Positions 15,353-25,400 of a stretch of DNA of 64,000 nt are shown piece by piece. Under the pieces are notes generated by a model. That model did no database searches. It saw nothing but the letters and a program-made list of their open reading frames with translations, and had not been told where the DNA came from. Every line of letters begins with the position of its first letter. Within the stretch, counting starts at the first letter, position 1. Source of the stretch: an uncultured bacterium (GTDB taxonomy: Bacteria; CSSED10-310; CALFER01); the NCBI GenBank assembly GCA_937951895.1, contig CALFER010000025.1, forward strand, positions 1-64,000. The letters run 5' to 3'. The position numbers and the translations under genes are program-made.

Positions 15353-16381
15353 ATGAGAAAGCTGCTGGTGACCGGAGGCGCGGGATTTATCGGAAGCAAT
15401 TTCGTCGAGTATTGGGTGAACAGGTATCCGGAAGACCGGATCATCATTCTGGACGCGCTGACCTACGCCGGAAACCCGCAGAATCTGCCCGAGGTCATCA
15501 AGAAAACGTCGCGATGCGAATTCTGGTACGGGAGTGTCACCAACCATGAAGTGGTCGATCATCTCGTAAACCAGGTCGATACCGTCGTGCATTTCGCCGC
15601 GGAATCGCATGTCGCGCGGTCGCTCTTCGATAACCGCATTTTTTTCGAAACCGATGTCCTCGGCACACAGGTCGTCACCAACTCGGTGCTCAAACACTAC
15701 GCGAACGTCGAACGCTTCGTGCATATTTCGACGTCGGAAGTCTATGGCACCGCGCTGACGGATCCGATGAGTGAAGATCATCCCCTGAATCCGACGTCGC
15801 CGTACGCGAGTGCCAAGACCGGCGCGGACCGTCTGGTCTACTCATACGTCCAGACCTACGGCGTGCCCGCCGTCATCATCCGGCCGTTCAATCAATACGG
15901 CCCCCGCCAGCATCTCGAAAAGGTCATCCCCCGATTCATCACCAGCGCACTGAACAACGAACCCCTCACGATCCACGGCGACGGATCGGCCCGACGCGAC
16001 TGGTTGCACGTTCACGACACCTGCGAACGCCTGGACAAAGTGATCAATGCTCCGCTCAACCGTATAGTCGGCGAGGTTTTCAATATCGGAAGCGGATTCG
16101 ATCTCGATATCCTGACCATCGCCCGCATGATTCTCGAGATCACCGGCCGCAAGGACGATCTGATTCAGTTCAGCGCGGACCGGATGGGGCAGGTCGATCG
16201 CCATATTTCATCGACACACAAAGCCGAATCCGTCCTGGGGATCACTCCGGGACGCTCATTCGAGCAGGGATTGAGGGAAACGATCGAATGGTATCGCGAC
16301 AATGAAAACTGGTGGCGGCCGCTCGAGTGGATGCGCGAGGTCAAGATCATCACGAAAACCGGGCAGATCGAGAAGCACTGA
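15353..16381 (+). CDS. NAD-dependent nucleotide-sugar 4,6-dehydratase/epimerase (SDR)
   Basis: The 342-residue extended SDR has the NAD site TGGAGFIGSNF (6-16), the YASAK catalytic pair (near 145-149) and IRPFNQYGPRQ. The active-site stretch reads STSEVYG instead of the STDEVYG of classical dTDP-glucose 4,6-dehydratase (RmlB), closer to LegB-type UDP-HexNAc dehydratases. It is followed at 29 nt by a PLP aminotransferase, the usual next step that makes a 4-amino sugar. The sugar probably decorates the cell surface or secreted proteins. Substrate assignment is uncertain. Confidence 0.88.
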   Translation: MRKLLVTGGAGFIGSNFVEYWVNRYPEDRIIILDALTYAGNPQNLPEVIKKTSRCEFWYGSVTNHEVVDHLVNQVDTVVHFAAESHVARSLFDNRIFFETDVLGTQVVTNSVLKHYANVERFVHISTSEVYGTALTDPMSEDHPLNPTSPYASAKTGADRLVYSYVQTYGVPAVIIRPFNQYGPRQHLEKVIPRFITSALNNEPLTIHGDGSARRDWLHVHDTCERLDKVINAPLNRIVGEVFNIGSGFDLDILTIARMILEITGRKDDLIQFSADRMGQVDRHISSTHKAESVLGITPGRSFEQGLRETIEWYRDNENWWRPLEWMREVKIITKTGQIEKH

Positions 16382-16410
16382 CGCGTGACGGCGGAGTATT
16401 GGAGACAACG

Positions 16411-17544
16411 ATGAGTATGAAGGTCGAGTTTTATGTGCATAACGTGGGTGAGGCGGAAAAACGCTCCGTCCTGGAGTGTCTCGACGGGTTGTTCCTGACG
16501 ACCGGTGAGCGTGTCGCCGAGTTCGAAAAGCGCCTGTCGGAGTATCTCGGCGTGCCGCACTCCGTCGGATTGACGAGCTGCACCGCCGCGCTGCACCTCG
16601 CGCTTCTTGCACTCGGAATCGGGCCGGGCGACGAAGTGATCACGACACCGATGACCTTCATCGCCACCGCGACATCGATCATGCACACCGGTGCGGTTCC
16701 GGTCTTCGTGGATGTCGAACCGGCGACGGGACTGATCGATCCGGCTCGGATCGAATCCGCGATCACGCCACGCACACGGGCGATTCTCCCGGTTCACCTC
16801 TACGGCCAGATGTGCGACATGCGCACGATTCGAGCGATCGCGGACCGGCACGGGCTTACAATCATCGAGGACGCCGCGCACTGCCTGGAGGGGCGACGGG
16901 ACGGCATCGGTCCCGGGCATCTGTCCGATGTGGCCTGCTTCAGTTTTTATGCGACGAAGAGCATCACCTCCGGTGAGGGGGGCGCGGCATCGTGCAGGGA
17001 CCGGGAGATCGCTGATCGGATCCGGATGCTCAGACAGCACGGCATGTCGAAGGAGGCCGCGGATCGCTATTCGGGGCACTATCAGCACTGGGACATGCTG
17101 GCCTGCGGCTGGAAATACAACATGGACAACATCCAGGCGGCGCTCCTGCTGCCGCAACTGGCGCGCGTCGAGGACCTGCGGATGGCCCGCCAGCAACGCT
17201 TCGACCGCTATCTCGATCGGATGCGAAGTATCGATGGCGTAACCATTCCATCCGTCATTCCCGATTCGATCAACGGCTGTCATCTCGTGACGGTCTGGGT
17301 CGACCCCGCCCGGCGCGATCAGGTGCTGGCCGCCATGGGGAAAGCGGGCGTCGGCGTCGCCGTCAACTACCGCGCCATCCATCTTCTGACCTTCTTCCGC
17401 CAGACGTTCGGCTTCAAACGGGGGGATTTTCCCGAAGCCGAGCGGATCGGGGATTCGACGCTCACGCTCCCGTTGTACGCCACCCTGTCTCTCGATGCCG
17501 TGGATTATGTCGTTGATTCCCTTCGGGAGGCGATACAGGCATGA
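16411..17544 (+). CDS. DegT/DnrJ/EryC1-family PLP-dependent sugar aminotransferase
   Basis: The 377-residue protein shows the family hallmarks: TSCTAALHLALLALGIGPGDEV, PMTFIATA, EDAAHCLEG, and the Schiff-base lysine in FYATKSITSGEGG. It would transfer an amino group, typically from glutamate, onto the 4-keto sugar made by the upstream dehydratase. GGAG about 7 nt before ATG 16411 supports the start. The stop overlaps the next gene (ATGA). The end product cannot be named from sequence alone. Confidence 0.93.
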   Translation: MSMKVEFYVHNVGEAEKRSVLECLDGLFLTTGERVAEFEKRLSEYLGVPHSVGLTSCTAALHLALLALGIGPGDEVITTPMTFIATATSIMHTGAVPVFVDVEPATGLIDPARIESAITPRTRAILPVHLYGQMCDMRTIRAIADRHGLTIIEDAAHCLEGRRDGIGPGHLSDVACFSFYATKSITSGEGGAASCRDREIADRIRMLRQHGMSKEAADRYSGHYQHWDMLACGWKYNMDNIQAALLLPQLARVEDLRMARQQRFDRYLDRMRSIDGVTIPSVIPDSINGCHLVTVWVDPARRDQVLAAMGKAGVGVAVNYRAIHLLTFFRQTFGFKRGDFPEAERIGDSTLTLPLYATLSLDAVDYVVDSLREAIQA

Positions 17545-18077
17545 CTATCCCTCGGGTTGCTCTGCTGCTCACCCTGTGCATCACCGCGCAGGCATTCTCA
17601 CAGGAGGCTCCGATGAAAATCGTATCCCCGTTCACTCCTCTCATGCCCTTCGTCGGAAAGACCTGGAGAGGAACCCTGCCGGGGTCGACTGCCGAAAAAC
17701 CCGCGCAGGACATCTCCAGATGGGAACTGGTGCTCAACGGTCAGGCCATCCGGATCATTCACTCGGTCAATGATGGAGAATACGGCGGCGAAACCATGAT
17801 CGTGTGGGACAATACCGCGAAAAAACTCGTGTATTTTTACTTCACGACTGCCGGTTTCTACACCAGCGGCAGCTTCGAGATCGACGGGAATCGGTTCACG
17901 AGTGTCGAGAAAGTGACGGGAAATGCGAACGGGATTACCGAGGTACGGTCGACAAGTGAAATCCTTCCGGACGGACGACTCCATTCCAGGGCACAGTATT
18001 TAAAGGACGGCAAGTGGATCGACGGGCACGAGTTCTACTACGTCGAGGATCCCGCGGCGGTTGTCCGATTCAGGTGA
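17541..18077 (+). CDS. Secreted DUF1579-like lipocalin-fold protein
   Basis: The 178-residue protein has a signal peptide (about 1-20, cleavage near AFSQ) and a beta-rich mature domain with FVGKTWRG, ETMIVWDNTAKKLVYFYFTT and a final HEFYYVEDP. This resembles periplasmic DUF1579/heme-binding-like beta barrels of unknown function. It is coupled by ATGA to the aminotransferase gene, but a role in sugar metabolism is not obvious. Confidence 0.7.
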   Translation: MTIPRVALLLTLCITAQAFSQEAPMKIVSPFTPLMPFVGKTWRGTLPGSTAEKPAQDISRWELVLNGQAIRIIHSVNDGEYGGETMIVWDNTAKKLVYFYFTTAGFYTSGSFEIDGNRFTSVEKVTGNANGITEVRSTSEILPDGRLHSRAQYLKDGKWIDGHEFYYVEDPAAVVRFR

Positions 18078-18094
18078 GTCCCCGGTTCGGACGA

Positions 18095-18706
18095 TCATGT
18101 CGTCTTGGTCTTGCGCCTGCCCCGCTGTTTCCGAGCCGGTTTGAGATAGGTGCTGAATTCCGGGAACGCCTCACAGAGTCTGCAGATCGCCTCGACGGCT
18201 GTCTCGATCACATCCGGCGAGCAGAAGACCGGCCCTTCGTTGTAGTCCCCTCCCCAGACACGGATCCCGAGCATGCAGGTGAAGGGGCATTTCTGCGAGT
18301 AAATGTCGACTTCATCCTCACTGGCGATCGGATCGTGGCACCCCGGATCGATCTCGAATGACAGACCCTGCATCGTATCCCGGAGGAATGCCTGGAGCGC
18401 CGGGTGGGCGCATTTTTCGAACACGATGTCGGACTCGACTTCAGCGCCCGTCACGTCGATCGCGATCACCAGGTCGTTTTCGCTGAGGGTTTCCACGAGT
18501 TCCCGTGCGCCGGCCATGTCGATTTCCTCGTCCTTGGTCAGCACGATCCGGGTGTAGTCGTTCGCGATCCGACCTGAGAAGAAGGCCTGCATGACGGCAT
18601 GTACGCCGATGAAGTTATCGAGATGACCGAAAAGGGTATGGTCCTTCCGGCGGCTCAGGAAATGAAAATCGAAGCCGGTGTCGGCGTGAGCGGAAAAGAC
18701 GAGCAT
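18095..18706 (-). CDS. Compact M42-like metal-dependent aminopeptidase homologue
   Basis: The 203-residue protein retains, in order, the metal-site landmarks of M42/M20 peptidases: FSAHADTGF (first His-Asp), GHLDNFIGV (bridging Asp), TKDEEIDMAGA (catalytic and metal Glu), and VIAIDVTGAE (Asp). It then has a PFTC...GIRVWGGDY segment. The usual length is over 330 residues, so the second (dimerisation) domain is absent. It may be a minimal hydrolase or a binding protein. AAGGAG supports ATG 18706. The C-terminus is Lys/Arg-rich. Confidence 0.6.
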   Translation of the reverse strand: MLVFSAHADTGFDFHFLSRRKDHTLFGHLDNFIGVHAVMQAFFSGRIANDYTRIVLTKDEEIDMAGARELVETLSENDLVIAIDVTGAEVESDIVFEKCAHPALQAFLRDTMQGLSFEIDPGCHDPIASEDEVDIYSQKCPFTCMLGIRVWGGDYNEGPVFCSPDVIETAVEAICRLCEAFPEFSTYLKPARKQRGRRKTKTT

Positions 18707-18840
18707 GGCAGTCTCCTTGCCGGACTGAATAGTGAAACCGGGTCCGGCCGAGACGCCACCGTATCAGGGATCGGGTGATTTGAACAGATCGCCGATCGAT
18801 TCAAAGACGCATGATGAAACTCGAAGGACCGTGTCCGTAT

Positions 18841-19470
18841 TCAGGATTTCTCGATTTTTGAGAACGCGGAAGCAAAAAACGCGACGGCCCATCGCAGGGA
18901 CTCGTCATCCGCTACCCGGATCTCGCGAATCGCGCTCTCAAACGGCCTCATTCCATTCACTGGAGACCCGTTTACAACCAGCCATCTGAGAAAGAACAGC
19001 GCGCCTTTGACGATATCGGGCCGGCTGTCCCGGAGAAGCGTCGTGATCCCCTCGACATTCGATGTGGCGAGGTAATGGGCGGTGAGGCATTTGGCGATGA
19101 AATGAAGGTCGCGGGGATCCGGAGTGTTGCGATGGGCTTCCAGAAACGCGATGAGGTGTTCGTAAGTTGAATCGGACATCTGATCGCGAGCTTCCGTGGG
19201 GGTGAGACGTCTGAGTTCTTCTTCGTCTTCGCTTCCGTTGACGAAATACTCGTAGGATTGATCGTAACGGTAGAAGATGCCGCATTCCGGGCATCTGCGC
19301 ACATGGTGGCGTTCGGCGTCGTATGTATCGGGAGGGGTGAGCGGGACCAGACGGGATGCCTCGGGGGGGAGGAGCCGGTCCGGGTCATCGGAGCCGTACT
19401 TCGAGAACGAGGTTTCGATTTCCCCGAGGCGGCTGCAGATCGAACAGTGTGAAATCAGAATCGGTTTCAT
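18841..19470 (-). CDS. Uncharacterised protein with split CXXC zinc ribbon
   Basis: The 209-residue protein has CSIC near residue 9 and CPEC near residue 61, a likely split zinc ribbon. A helical C-terminal half (about 95-209) looks like HEAT-like repeats, with LIAFLEAHRNTPDPRDLHFIA-type helices. I do not recognise a named family. The start ATG 19470 has no ribosome site, but a TATAAT ends 10 nt before it, so the mRNA may be leaderless. Function is unknown. Confidence 0.6.
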   Translation of the reverse strand: MKPILISHCSICSRLGEIETSFSKYGSDDPDRLLPPEASRLVPLTPPDTYDAERHHVRRCPECGIFYRYDQSYEYFVNGSEDEEELRRLTPTEARDQMSDSTYEHLIAFLEAHRNTPDPRDLHFIAKCLTAHYLATSNVEGITTLLRDSRPDIVKGALFFLRWLVVNGSPVNGMRPFESAIREIRVADDESLRWAVAFFASAFSKIEKS

Positions 19471-19479
19471 ACGACACCG

Positions 19480-19508
19480 ATTATAAAGGTGTGCCTCTGT
19501 TCGCGCAA
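19480..19508 (-). promoter_or_regulatory. Promoter giving a possibly leaderless transcript
   Basis: On the minus strand TTGCGC (19508-19503), a 17-nt spacer and a perfect TATAAT (19485-19480) precede the ATG at 19470. Expected initiation about 7 nt after the -10 box would put the 5' end within a few bases of the start codon. Confidence 0.5.
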
Positions 19509-19565
19509 ATTCGATCATCCCGGAGTGTGATCGCCGATCGATTGCCTTTCACGGAATCCGGGTGG

Positions 19566-22358
19566 TCACTGACTCCAGCCGAACTCCCACGATGCGAGAT
19601 TCCAGAGCAGTTGGTTCATCTCGGGATTCGTCAGACCGGCATACCATCTTGCTCCGGAGAATTCTCCCACATCAGCGGGCCAATCGAATGTCGGTATGAT
19701 GAACATCGACGTTTCGCCGGGAGGAAAGTCCATCCGATAGAGGCCGAACTCATTAAAATCAGGTGCAAAATAATACTCGCCCAGTATCTCGAGAACGACG
19801 AAAAACGGATGATCGGAAATCGTTGTTCCGACTGCATTCCAGATGATCGCTCTGCAGGAACATCTCATGCCGGGATAGAAAAGATGTGCCGGCATTTTGA
19901 TGTAAACACGTGAATCCGCAGGGCCGGCGTAAAATTCATAGGCACCGATATCCGCAGACCCGCACTGGGAGCGATAATTGCCGTCAATATCAACCTCCGG
20001 TGCGTTCTCATCGGTGCCTGCATCGATACAGGGTGATCCGGGATTGAGCCGATAATCACCGGGTCCGACGAACGACGGATCGGCATCGATGTTCGAGACT
20101 CCGACGTGACCGCCGGAAATGTCCGAAAACGAAACCGTGACGTCTGCATCTTCCGTATGAATCGGCGCGGGGGAATTGTTCCAGACAATGCTGTTTGTCA
20201 CTGAGACGTCGTTGGCACTCGACACGCTGATCCCTCCGCCGTTCTGGCCGGCCTCATTCGCGCTGAACGTGGCGTTCATGATCGTTGCGTCGCTATCATT
20301 TTCGATACGGATCGCCCCTCCGTTGTTTCCTGCAGTGTTTGATTCCATCAGACAATTCATGATCAGCGGATAGTCCGGATCTCCGGACTGTCTCACGATG
20401 AGCCCTCCGCCGTCAGCCTCCGCCTGGTTGTGGCTGAAGGTACATCGTCGAACACTTGTTTTAGAGGATTTCCCGATGATTCCTCCGGCACCGTTCTGAG
20501 CATGATTGCGTTCAACCGTGCAGTGTACGAACGAATCGAGAGACGTGTATGAGAAAAATCCTCCTCCATATGTTGCCGAATTGTTGCGTATCAAGCAGTC
20601 CGTAAACTGGTTCGACGAGGTTTCGGTGTAAATTCCTCCACCATCGTAACCTGTGTTTCCGTCAAAGGAGCATTCGGAGCAGATGCCGTCCGAAGATAAT
20701 GAATACAATCCTCCGCCATCCGCCGCTGAGTTGCTGATGAACATGCAATCCGTGATGTCGGTGGAACTGCTGATCCTGGCAATTCCGCCTCCCTGTCCAG
20801 TGCACGAGTTGTCCTGGAACGTGCAAGCTTGGAACGAAGGAGCGGAGTCTCGAATGAAAACAGCTCCGCCGATCGCATCGGAGGTGTTGTGGTCGAAATC
20901 ACATAAGTAAAAGTGATCGGTTGATCCTGTGGCGAGATATGCCCCACCGCCCCCGTACGCCGTATTGTCCGAGAAAACGCATTGACTGACGTACACATTT
21001 GTTTCAGATGTCGCTAATCCGCCTCCATAAGAGTCTGAATTGCCTCCCAAGAAGGCCAGGTTGCTGATAGATAAAAGCTGTTCAAAAAATCCATACAACA
21101 GACGGCTTCCGTCCTCAGCATCCAAAATCGAGGCATCCTCGGAATCGCCCCGCAATGAGATATACTCCACAAGGGGAAGCGGGAACTGTTCTCCGGTGGA
21201 CGATGGCGAGTAACGTCCGGGAGCGAGATAGATCGTTACATAATCATCGGTATTGCCAAGCAGCCGCTCTAATGCATGGCGGATGGTTTTAAATGGCGTA
21301 TCCGCGGTCAGGCCATCGTTTTCGTCGCTTCCCGATGGAGAGACATACACATCGGTCTGAATCGGAGTTGTTTCGGATGTATACCCGCTCAAGAGGAATG
21401 TTGCTTTCGGTGACACGCAAAAATCAGATTGCGGATGATAATGAAACTGACAGTTTTTTGCCTGGATTCGTCCGCTCGATAATTTTGTGGATGCACACAG
21501 ATCGGTTCCGGCCTGAGCGTCGTTGAATCCGAATCGATTGCCGTTCAGACTGATGACATTGAATGAATCATCTCGCCTGAGATGGCAGTAGATCGCCCCG
21601 CCTCTCTCAGCTGTGTTGCCGTCGAATTCACAATTTGTAACTGACGTCAAAGAGGACTCTGTGTAGATGCCTCCCCCGTATCCCGATCCGCCATTGTTCA
21701 AGAAAATGCTGGATGTGACATTCAGGGTTGAATCGATGGAATGCAACACACCTCCATTTCCTGCGGAGGTGTTTCCGGAAAACTGACACGTTTCGATTGC
21801 AAGAGTGCCATTGTAACTGAAGACGGCGCCGCCATCGCGAGCGGAGGAATTCGAGACAAACGCGCAATCCGTCATCCGGAGTGATGCGTCAAGGCAGTAC
21901 AGCGCTCCTCCAAAACCAGTCAGTGTTGAACTGGATCGGCACTGTTCAAACAAGCAATTCTCGAGGCTCAGCCCGATCCCGCAACAGTAAATGCCCCCGC
22001 AGATCGGGCCTTGTCCGTGACGAAAACTGATTCCGACAATGCGATCGTCCGCGTTCTGGCCGGACATGTTCAGGCTGATAATGAGCGCGAGATCCTGACC
22101 ATCGATCACACATGCTGCGGGTCCATTTTCAGAGGAGATCACCAGATGCTTGTCATGGCCATCCCAGTGCAGGCTCGTGTTCCCGGTGCCGGTATACGTT
22201 CCGTCTGCCAGTAGAATCGTATCCCCGTTCTGTGCGGCATCAAGACCTGCCTGGATGGTTGGAAAGTCCGCGGGAATTCGAATGACCGCCCCTTGAGTGA
22301 TCGGCGTAAAAATTCCGAAAACCAGAACCCACAACCATTCAAGCCTGATACGATTCAT
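19566..22358 (-). CDS. Secreted right-handed parallel beta-helix protein with shared C-terminal domain
   Basis: The 930-residue protein has a signal peptide (about 1-23), then IPADFPTIQAGLDAAQNGDTI, the usual entry to a pectate-lyase-like fold. Many repeats of GGGxY/F-NxA-xxGG type follow (about 120-740). A DUF1565-like segment (about 335-420) splits the helix into two parts. The SIDAGT-type end (SPCIDAGTDENA...DIGAYEF) precedes a terminal domain of about 110 residues with FVVLEILGEYYFAPDF. That domain recurs in three other exported proteins in the window. GGAGG supports the ATG. Likely a polysaccharide- or surface-interacting protein; substrate unknown. Divergent from the C25 protease gene, with which it may be regulated. 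Confidence 0.88.
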   Translation of the reverse strand: MNRIRLEWLWVLVFGIFTPITQGAVIRIPADFPTIQAGLDAAQNGDTILLADGTYTGTGNTSLHWDGHDKHLVISSENGPAACVIDGQDLALIISLNMSGQNADDRIVGISFRHGQGPICGGIYCCGIGLSLENCLFEQCRSSSTLTGFGGALYCLDASLRMTDCAFVSNSSARDGGAVFSYNGTLAIETCQFSGNTSAGNGGVLHSIDSTLNVTSSIFLNNGGSGYGGGIYTESSLTSVTNCEFDGNTAERGGAIYCHLRRDDSFNVISLNGNRFGFNDAQAGTDLCASTKLSSGRIQAKNCQFHYHPQSDFCVSPKATFLLSGYTSETTPIQTDVYVSPSGSDENDGLTADTPFKTIRHALERLLGNTDDYVTIYLAPGRYSPSSTGEQFPLPLVEYISLRGDSEDASILDAEDGSRLLYGFFEQLLSISNLAFLGGNSDSYGGGLATSETNVYVSQCVFSDNTAYGGGGAYLATGSTDHFYLCDFDHNTSDAIGGAVFIRDSAPSFQACTFQDNSCTGQGGGIARISSSTDITDCMFISNSAADGGGLYSLSSDGICSECSFDGNTGYDGGGIYTETSSNQFTDCLIRNNSATYGGGFFSYTSLDSFVHCTVERNHAQNGAGGIIGKSSKTSVRRCTFSHNQAEADGGGLIVRQSGDPDYPLIMNCLMESNTAGNNGGAIRIENDSDATIMNATFSANEAGQNGGGISVSSANDVSVTNSIVWNNSPAPIHTEDADVTVSFSDISGGHVGVSNIDADPSFVGPGDYRLNPGSPCIDAGTDENAPEVDIDGNYRSQCGSADIGAYEFYAGPADSRVYIKMPAHLFYPGMRCSCRAIIWNAVGTTISDHPFFVVLEILGEYYFAPDFNEFGLYRMDFPPGETSMFIIPTFDWPADVGEFSGARWYAGLTNPEMNQLLWNLASWEFGWSQ

Positions 22359-22374
22359 CCGATACCTCCAGGAT

Positions 22375-22403
22375 TTGCCAACTCATCTTCTCGAATCTAT
22401 AAT
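22375..22403 (+). promoter_or_regulatory. Sigma-70-type promoter of the C25 protease gene
   Basis: TTGCCA (22375-22380), exactly 17 nt, and a perfect TATAAT (22398-22403) lie in the 99-nt gap between the divergent beta-helix and protease genes. The transcript would start near 22410 with a leader of about 48 nt. Confidence 0.65.
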
Positions 22404-22457
22404 CATTCTAAATGGAGCGATCATTTTACGCAAATGAAGTGCCGGGGGACTGATCGA

Positions 22458-25400
22458 ATGAAGCAGCCAATCATCATTGTGGGATGCATCCTGGTCCTGG
22501 TCAGTTCGGTTTCGGGCGGATCAATCTCTTCGCACCGCCTGTTTGATCCTGTTCAGTATGACATCATGAGGGTGGATGACACGCATATAATCCGGATGTC
22601 AGGCGAGCACTATCCCTGTAAACCGGGCTTCCCGGAACTTCCGGTGACGAATGCGTTCATTGAACTTCCCGATGGCTGCCGTGTCGAAAACCTCGTCATC
22701 GATTCTGTCACATGGCTTCCCGGGCATCAAAAACTGAATCTTCGCCCACAGCCGTTTCCCAATGTGATCCGTTTTCCCGCCGAGCAGTCACAACCTGTGA
22801 AATCGTCGGTGTATCGCTCGGATGACGCCTTTCCCGAAACGCCGATCCGGTTGGCCGGCGAATACAGACAGGGCGGGAAACGCGTGGCAGCCATCGAGAT
22901 TTCCCCGGTTCGTTACTTCCCGCTGGAAGGATCCGTTGAGTTCATGACTGAGTTGCGCTATCGACTCGACCTGACTCACCGTGCCGCCGGATCTGACCCG
23001 TCGGGTGATTTGCCTGTCAGTGCGACCGGTGAGAGGGACGATCAGTTCCCCTACATCATCGTGACCTCCAATGAACTGCTGCCGTCGTTCGAGCCGCTGG
23101 CCGAATGGAAAACACAAAAAGGATTACGGGCAAGAATCGTTACCGTCGAGGATATCGATTCGATGTATCCATCCGGTGACGAGGCTTCGAAAATCCGTTC
23201 ATTTCTAAAAGAGAAGCTGGATGAATGGGCGATTCAATACGTTCTGCTCGGGGGAGACGGTTCAGTCGTGCCGATTCGATATGCGTTTGCCATGGATTCC
23301 CAACACGGAAACAATGATCTCGGGGCAGACTGGTACTATTCGGATCTGGATGGAAACTGGGATTTGAACGGAAATCACATATATGGTGAATTGTCCGATG
23401 ATGTGGATATGAATCCGGACATCGCTGTGGGGCGGATTCCGGCAGGAACTCCGGAATCGGTCCAGACCATCGTCCAGAAGATTCTTGCATACGAAAAGAC
23501 TCCTCCTTCAGACTACACGAATCGGGCTCTTTTCGTTGCGTCGGTCCTTTGGCCGAGACCCTATACCGATTCAGGTATTCACAAGAACGATATCGGAAAC
23601 ATGTATTTCCCCGAGTCATTCTCACCGATCAGCAAGCTCTACGAGTCACTGGACAATCTCTCCGTGCTCACGACCTTCAATGCGATGAACGCAGGAGGGC
23701 ACCTGTTGAATCATGATGGCCATGCGAGTTCCGAATCGTGGGGGTTTTCAAACGGGTTCTTCCCGCGCAGCCTGCTGGACAGCCTGCAGAACAGTCCCCG
23801 AAACTGGATCGTGTACTCCATCGGGTGCCTGTCCGCCCGTTTTGAGATTGATTGCATGGCATCCGGTTTTTTAACTTCACCTCAGGGAGGGGCGGTCGCG
23901 TATATCGGGAATTTCAGCTACGGATGGGGCATGCCGGGAAATCCGGGATTTGGTGTGTCTGAAGTGTTCGATACCCGGTTTTTCAAGCTCCTGTTTGAAT
24001 CTCCGGATCCACGCCTGGGAGATGTGTTCGCACAGTCCAAACAGTACTTTATTCCTCAGGCTCAATCCGAAAACGTGTTTCGGTGGGTGGAGTACGAATT
24101 GAATCTGTTCGGTGATCCCGAAATGGTGGTCTGGACACAGGAACCGCTTCCTCTGTCAGTCGACTATCCACGCTCCATCAACCCCCGGACGGTGTCTGTT
24201 CCAATCTGGGTCCAGTCCTCAAGCGGTACTTTGGATGAAGCAACCGTCTGTCTGTATCGGGCAGGGGAGTGTTTTGAAGTCGAACAAACCGATGAAACCG
24301 GCTTGGCCGTCGTCACGGTTCCAAACAGCCTTTCCGGCCCGATTACACTCACCGTTACGGCACCACTGAGCTTGCCCTTTCAAACAACAATTCTCATTGA
24401 CGGTTTGCCGGATCTCAGAGTCGATTCCGTTCAAATAGCGGATGGAAGCACAACGAGCAGCAACGGTAACTCGAACGGCCTTGTCGAGCGAAATGAAACC
24501 ATAGATGTCAATCCGCTGATTGCAAATTTAGGCGTTGATGCGGCAGTGAATGTTGCGGCTGTCTTGAATTGTGCGGACAGCGACGTGACGGTGCTGGGGG
24601 CCAATGCATCGTACGGAACGATTTCCTCCGGAAGCACAGGCATTCCATCCATTCCCTTCAACATTCGTATCGGAAATGCGTCTCGATGTAATCGAATCAT
24701 TGCGTTCACACTGGACCTGACGCACGATGCGACACAGCAGACCGCCCACTTCAATCTGACGCTGACTGCTCCAGATATCGAAGTTTCAGAAACGATCATT
24801 TACGATTATGCGCCAGGAGGCAATGCCGACGGAATTCTCGATGCAGGTGAATCGGCCTGGCTTAATATTATTTTGAAAAACAATGGGTTGTCACCAGCCG
24901 GCAATCTCATCCTGACCGCTCAAGTGGATGGGTCGCGCGTCCAGTTCCTGAATGACTCCGCACGGTATCCCCTCATCCTTCCCAATCGTGTCTCGGGTGG
25001 ATACGATCGCTTGTTGCTGTCTGTTGCTCCGAATTTCCCATCACAAGGCGCAGCAATCCACGGTAATTTGCATGTGGAACCAGCGGGGAATCCGGAATTC
25101 GAGATCCCTTGGGTCATATCGACCGGCCGAACCCGGATCCTGGATGATGCGGATGCAACCCGACTGGACTGGTCTTATCCCGGTTCGGACAATCCCTGGA
25201 GACGCAGTTCGAATCGATCTCATTCCGGATCGTATTCGTATTGCTGCAACCGCGCCGCCGATCGTCAATACGATTCTGACATGACTTGCACCATGAGAAG
25301 TCCGCCATTTCATCTCAGTGCTCCGTCAACTTTGAGATTCTGGCGATGGTTCGAGTTCCCGTTGCATGGAGCGGATGGACTCAACATCGATTTTTACAAC

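Noticed and set aside
15353..16381. Classical dTDP-glucose 4,6-dehydratase (RmlB)
   Set aside because: The active-site Asp-Glu pair reads Ser-Glu (STSEVYG), and no rmlA/C/D genes are adjacent.
16165..17382. Long minus-strand frame opposite the dehydratase/aminotransferase
   Set aside because: Mirror of two conserved enzymes in high-GC coding DNA; His/Arg/Asp-biased composition.
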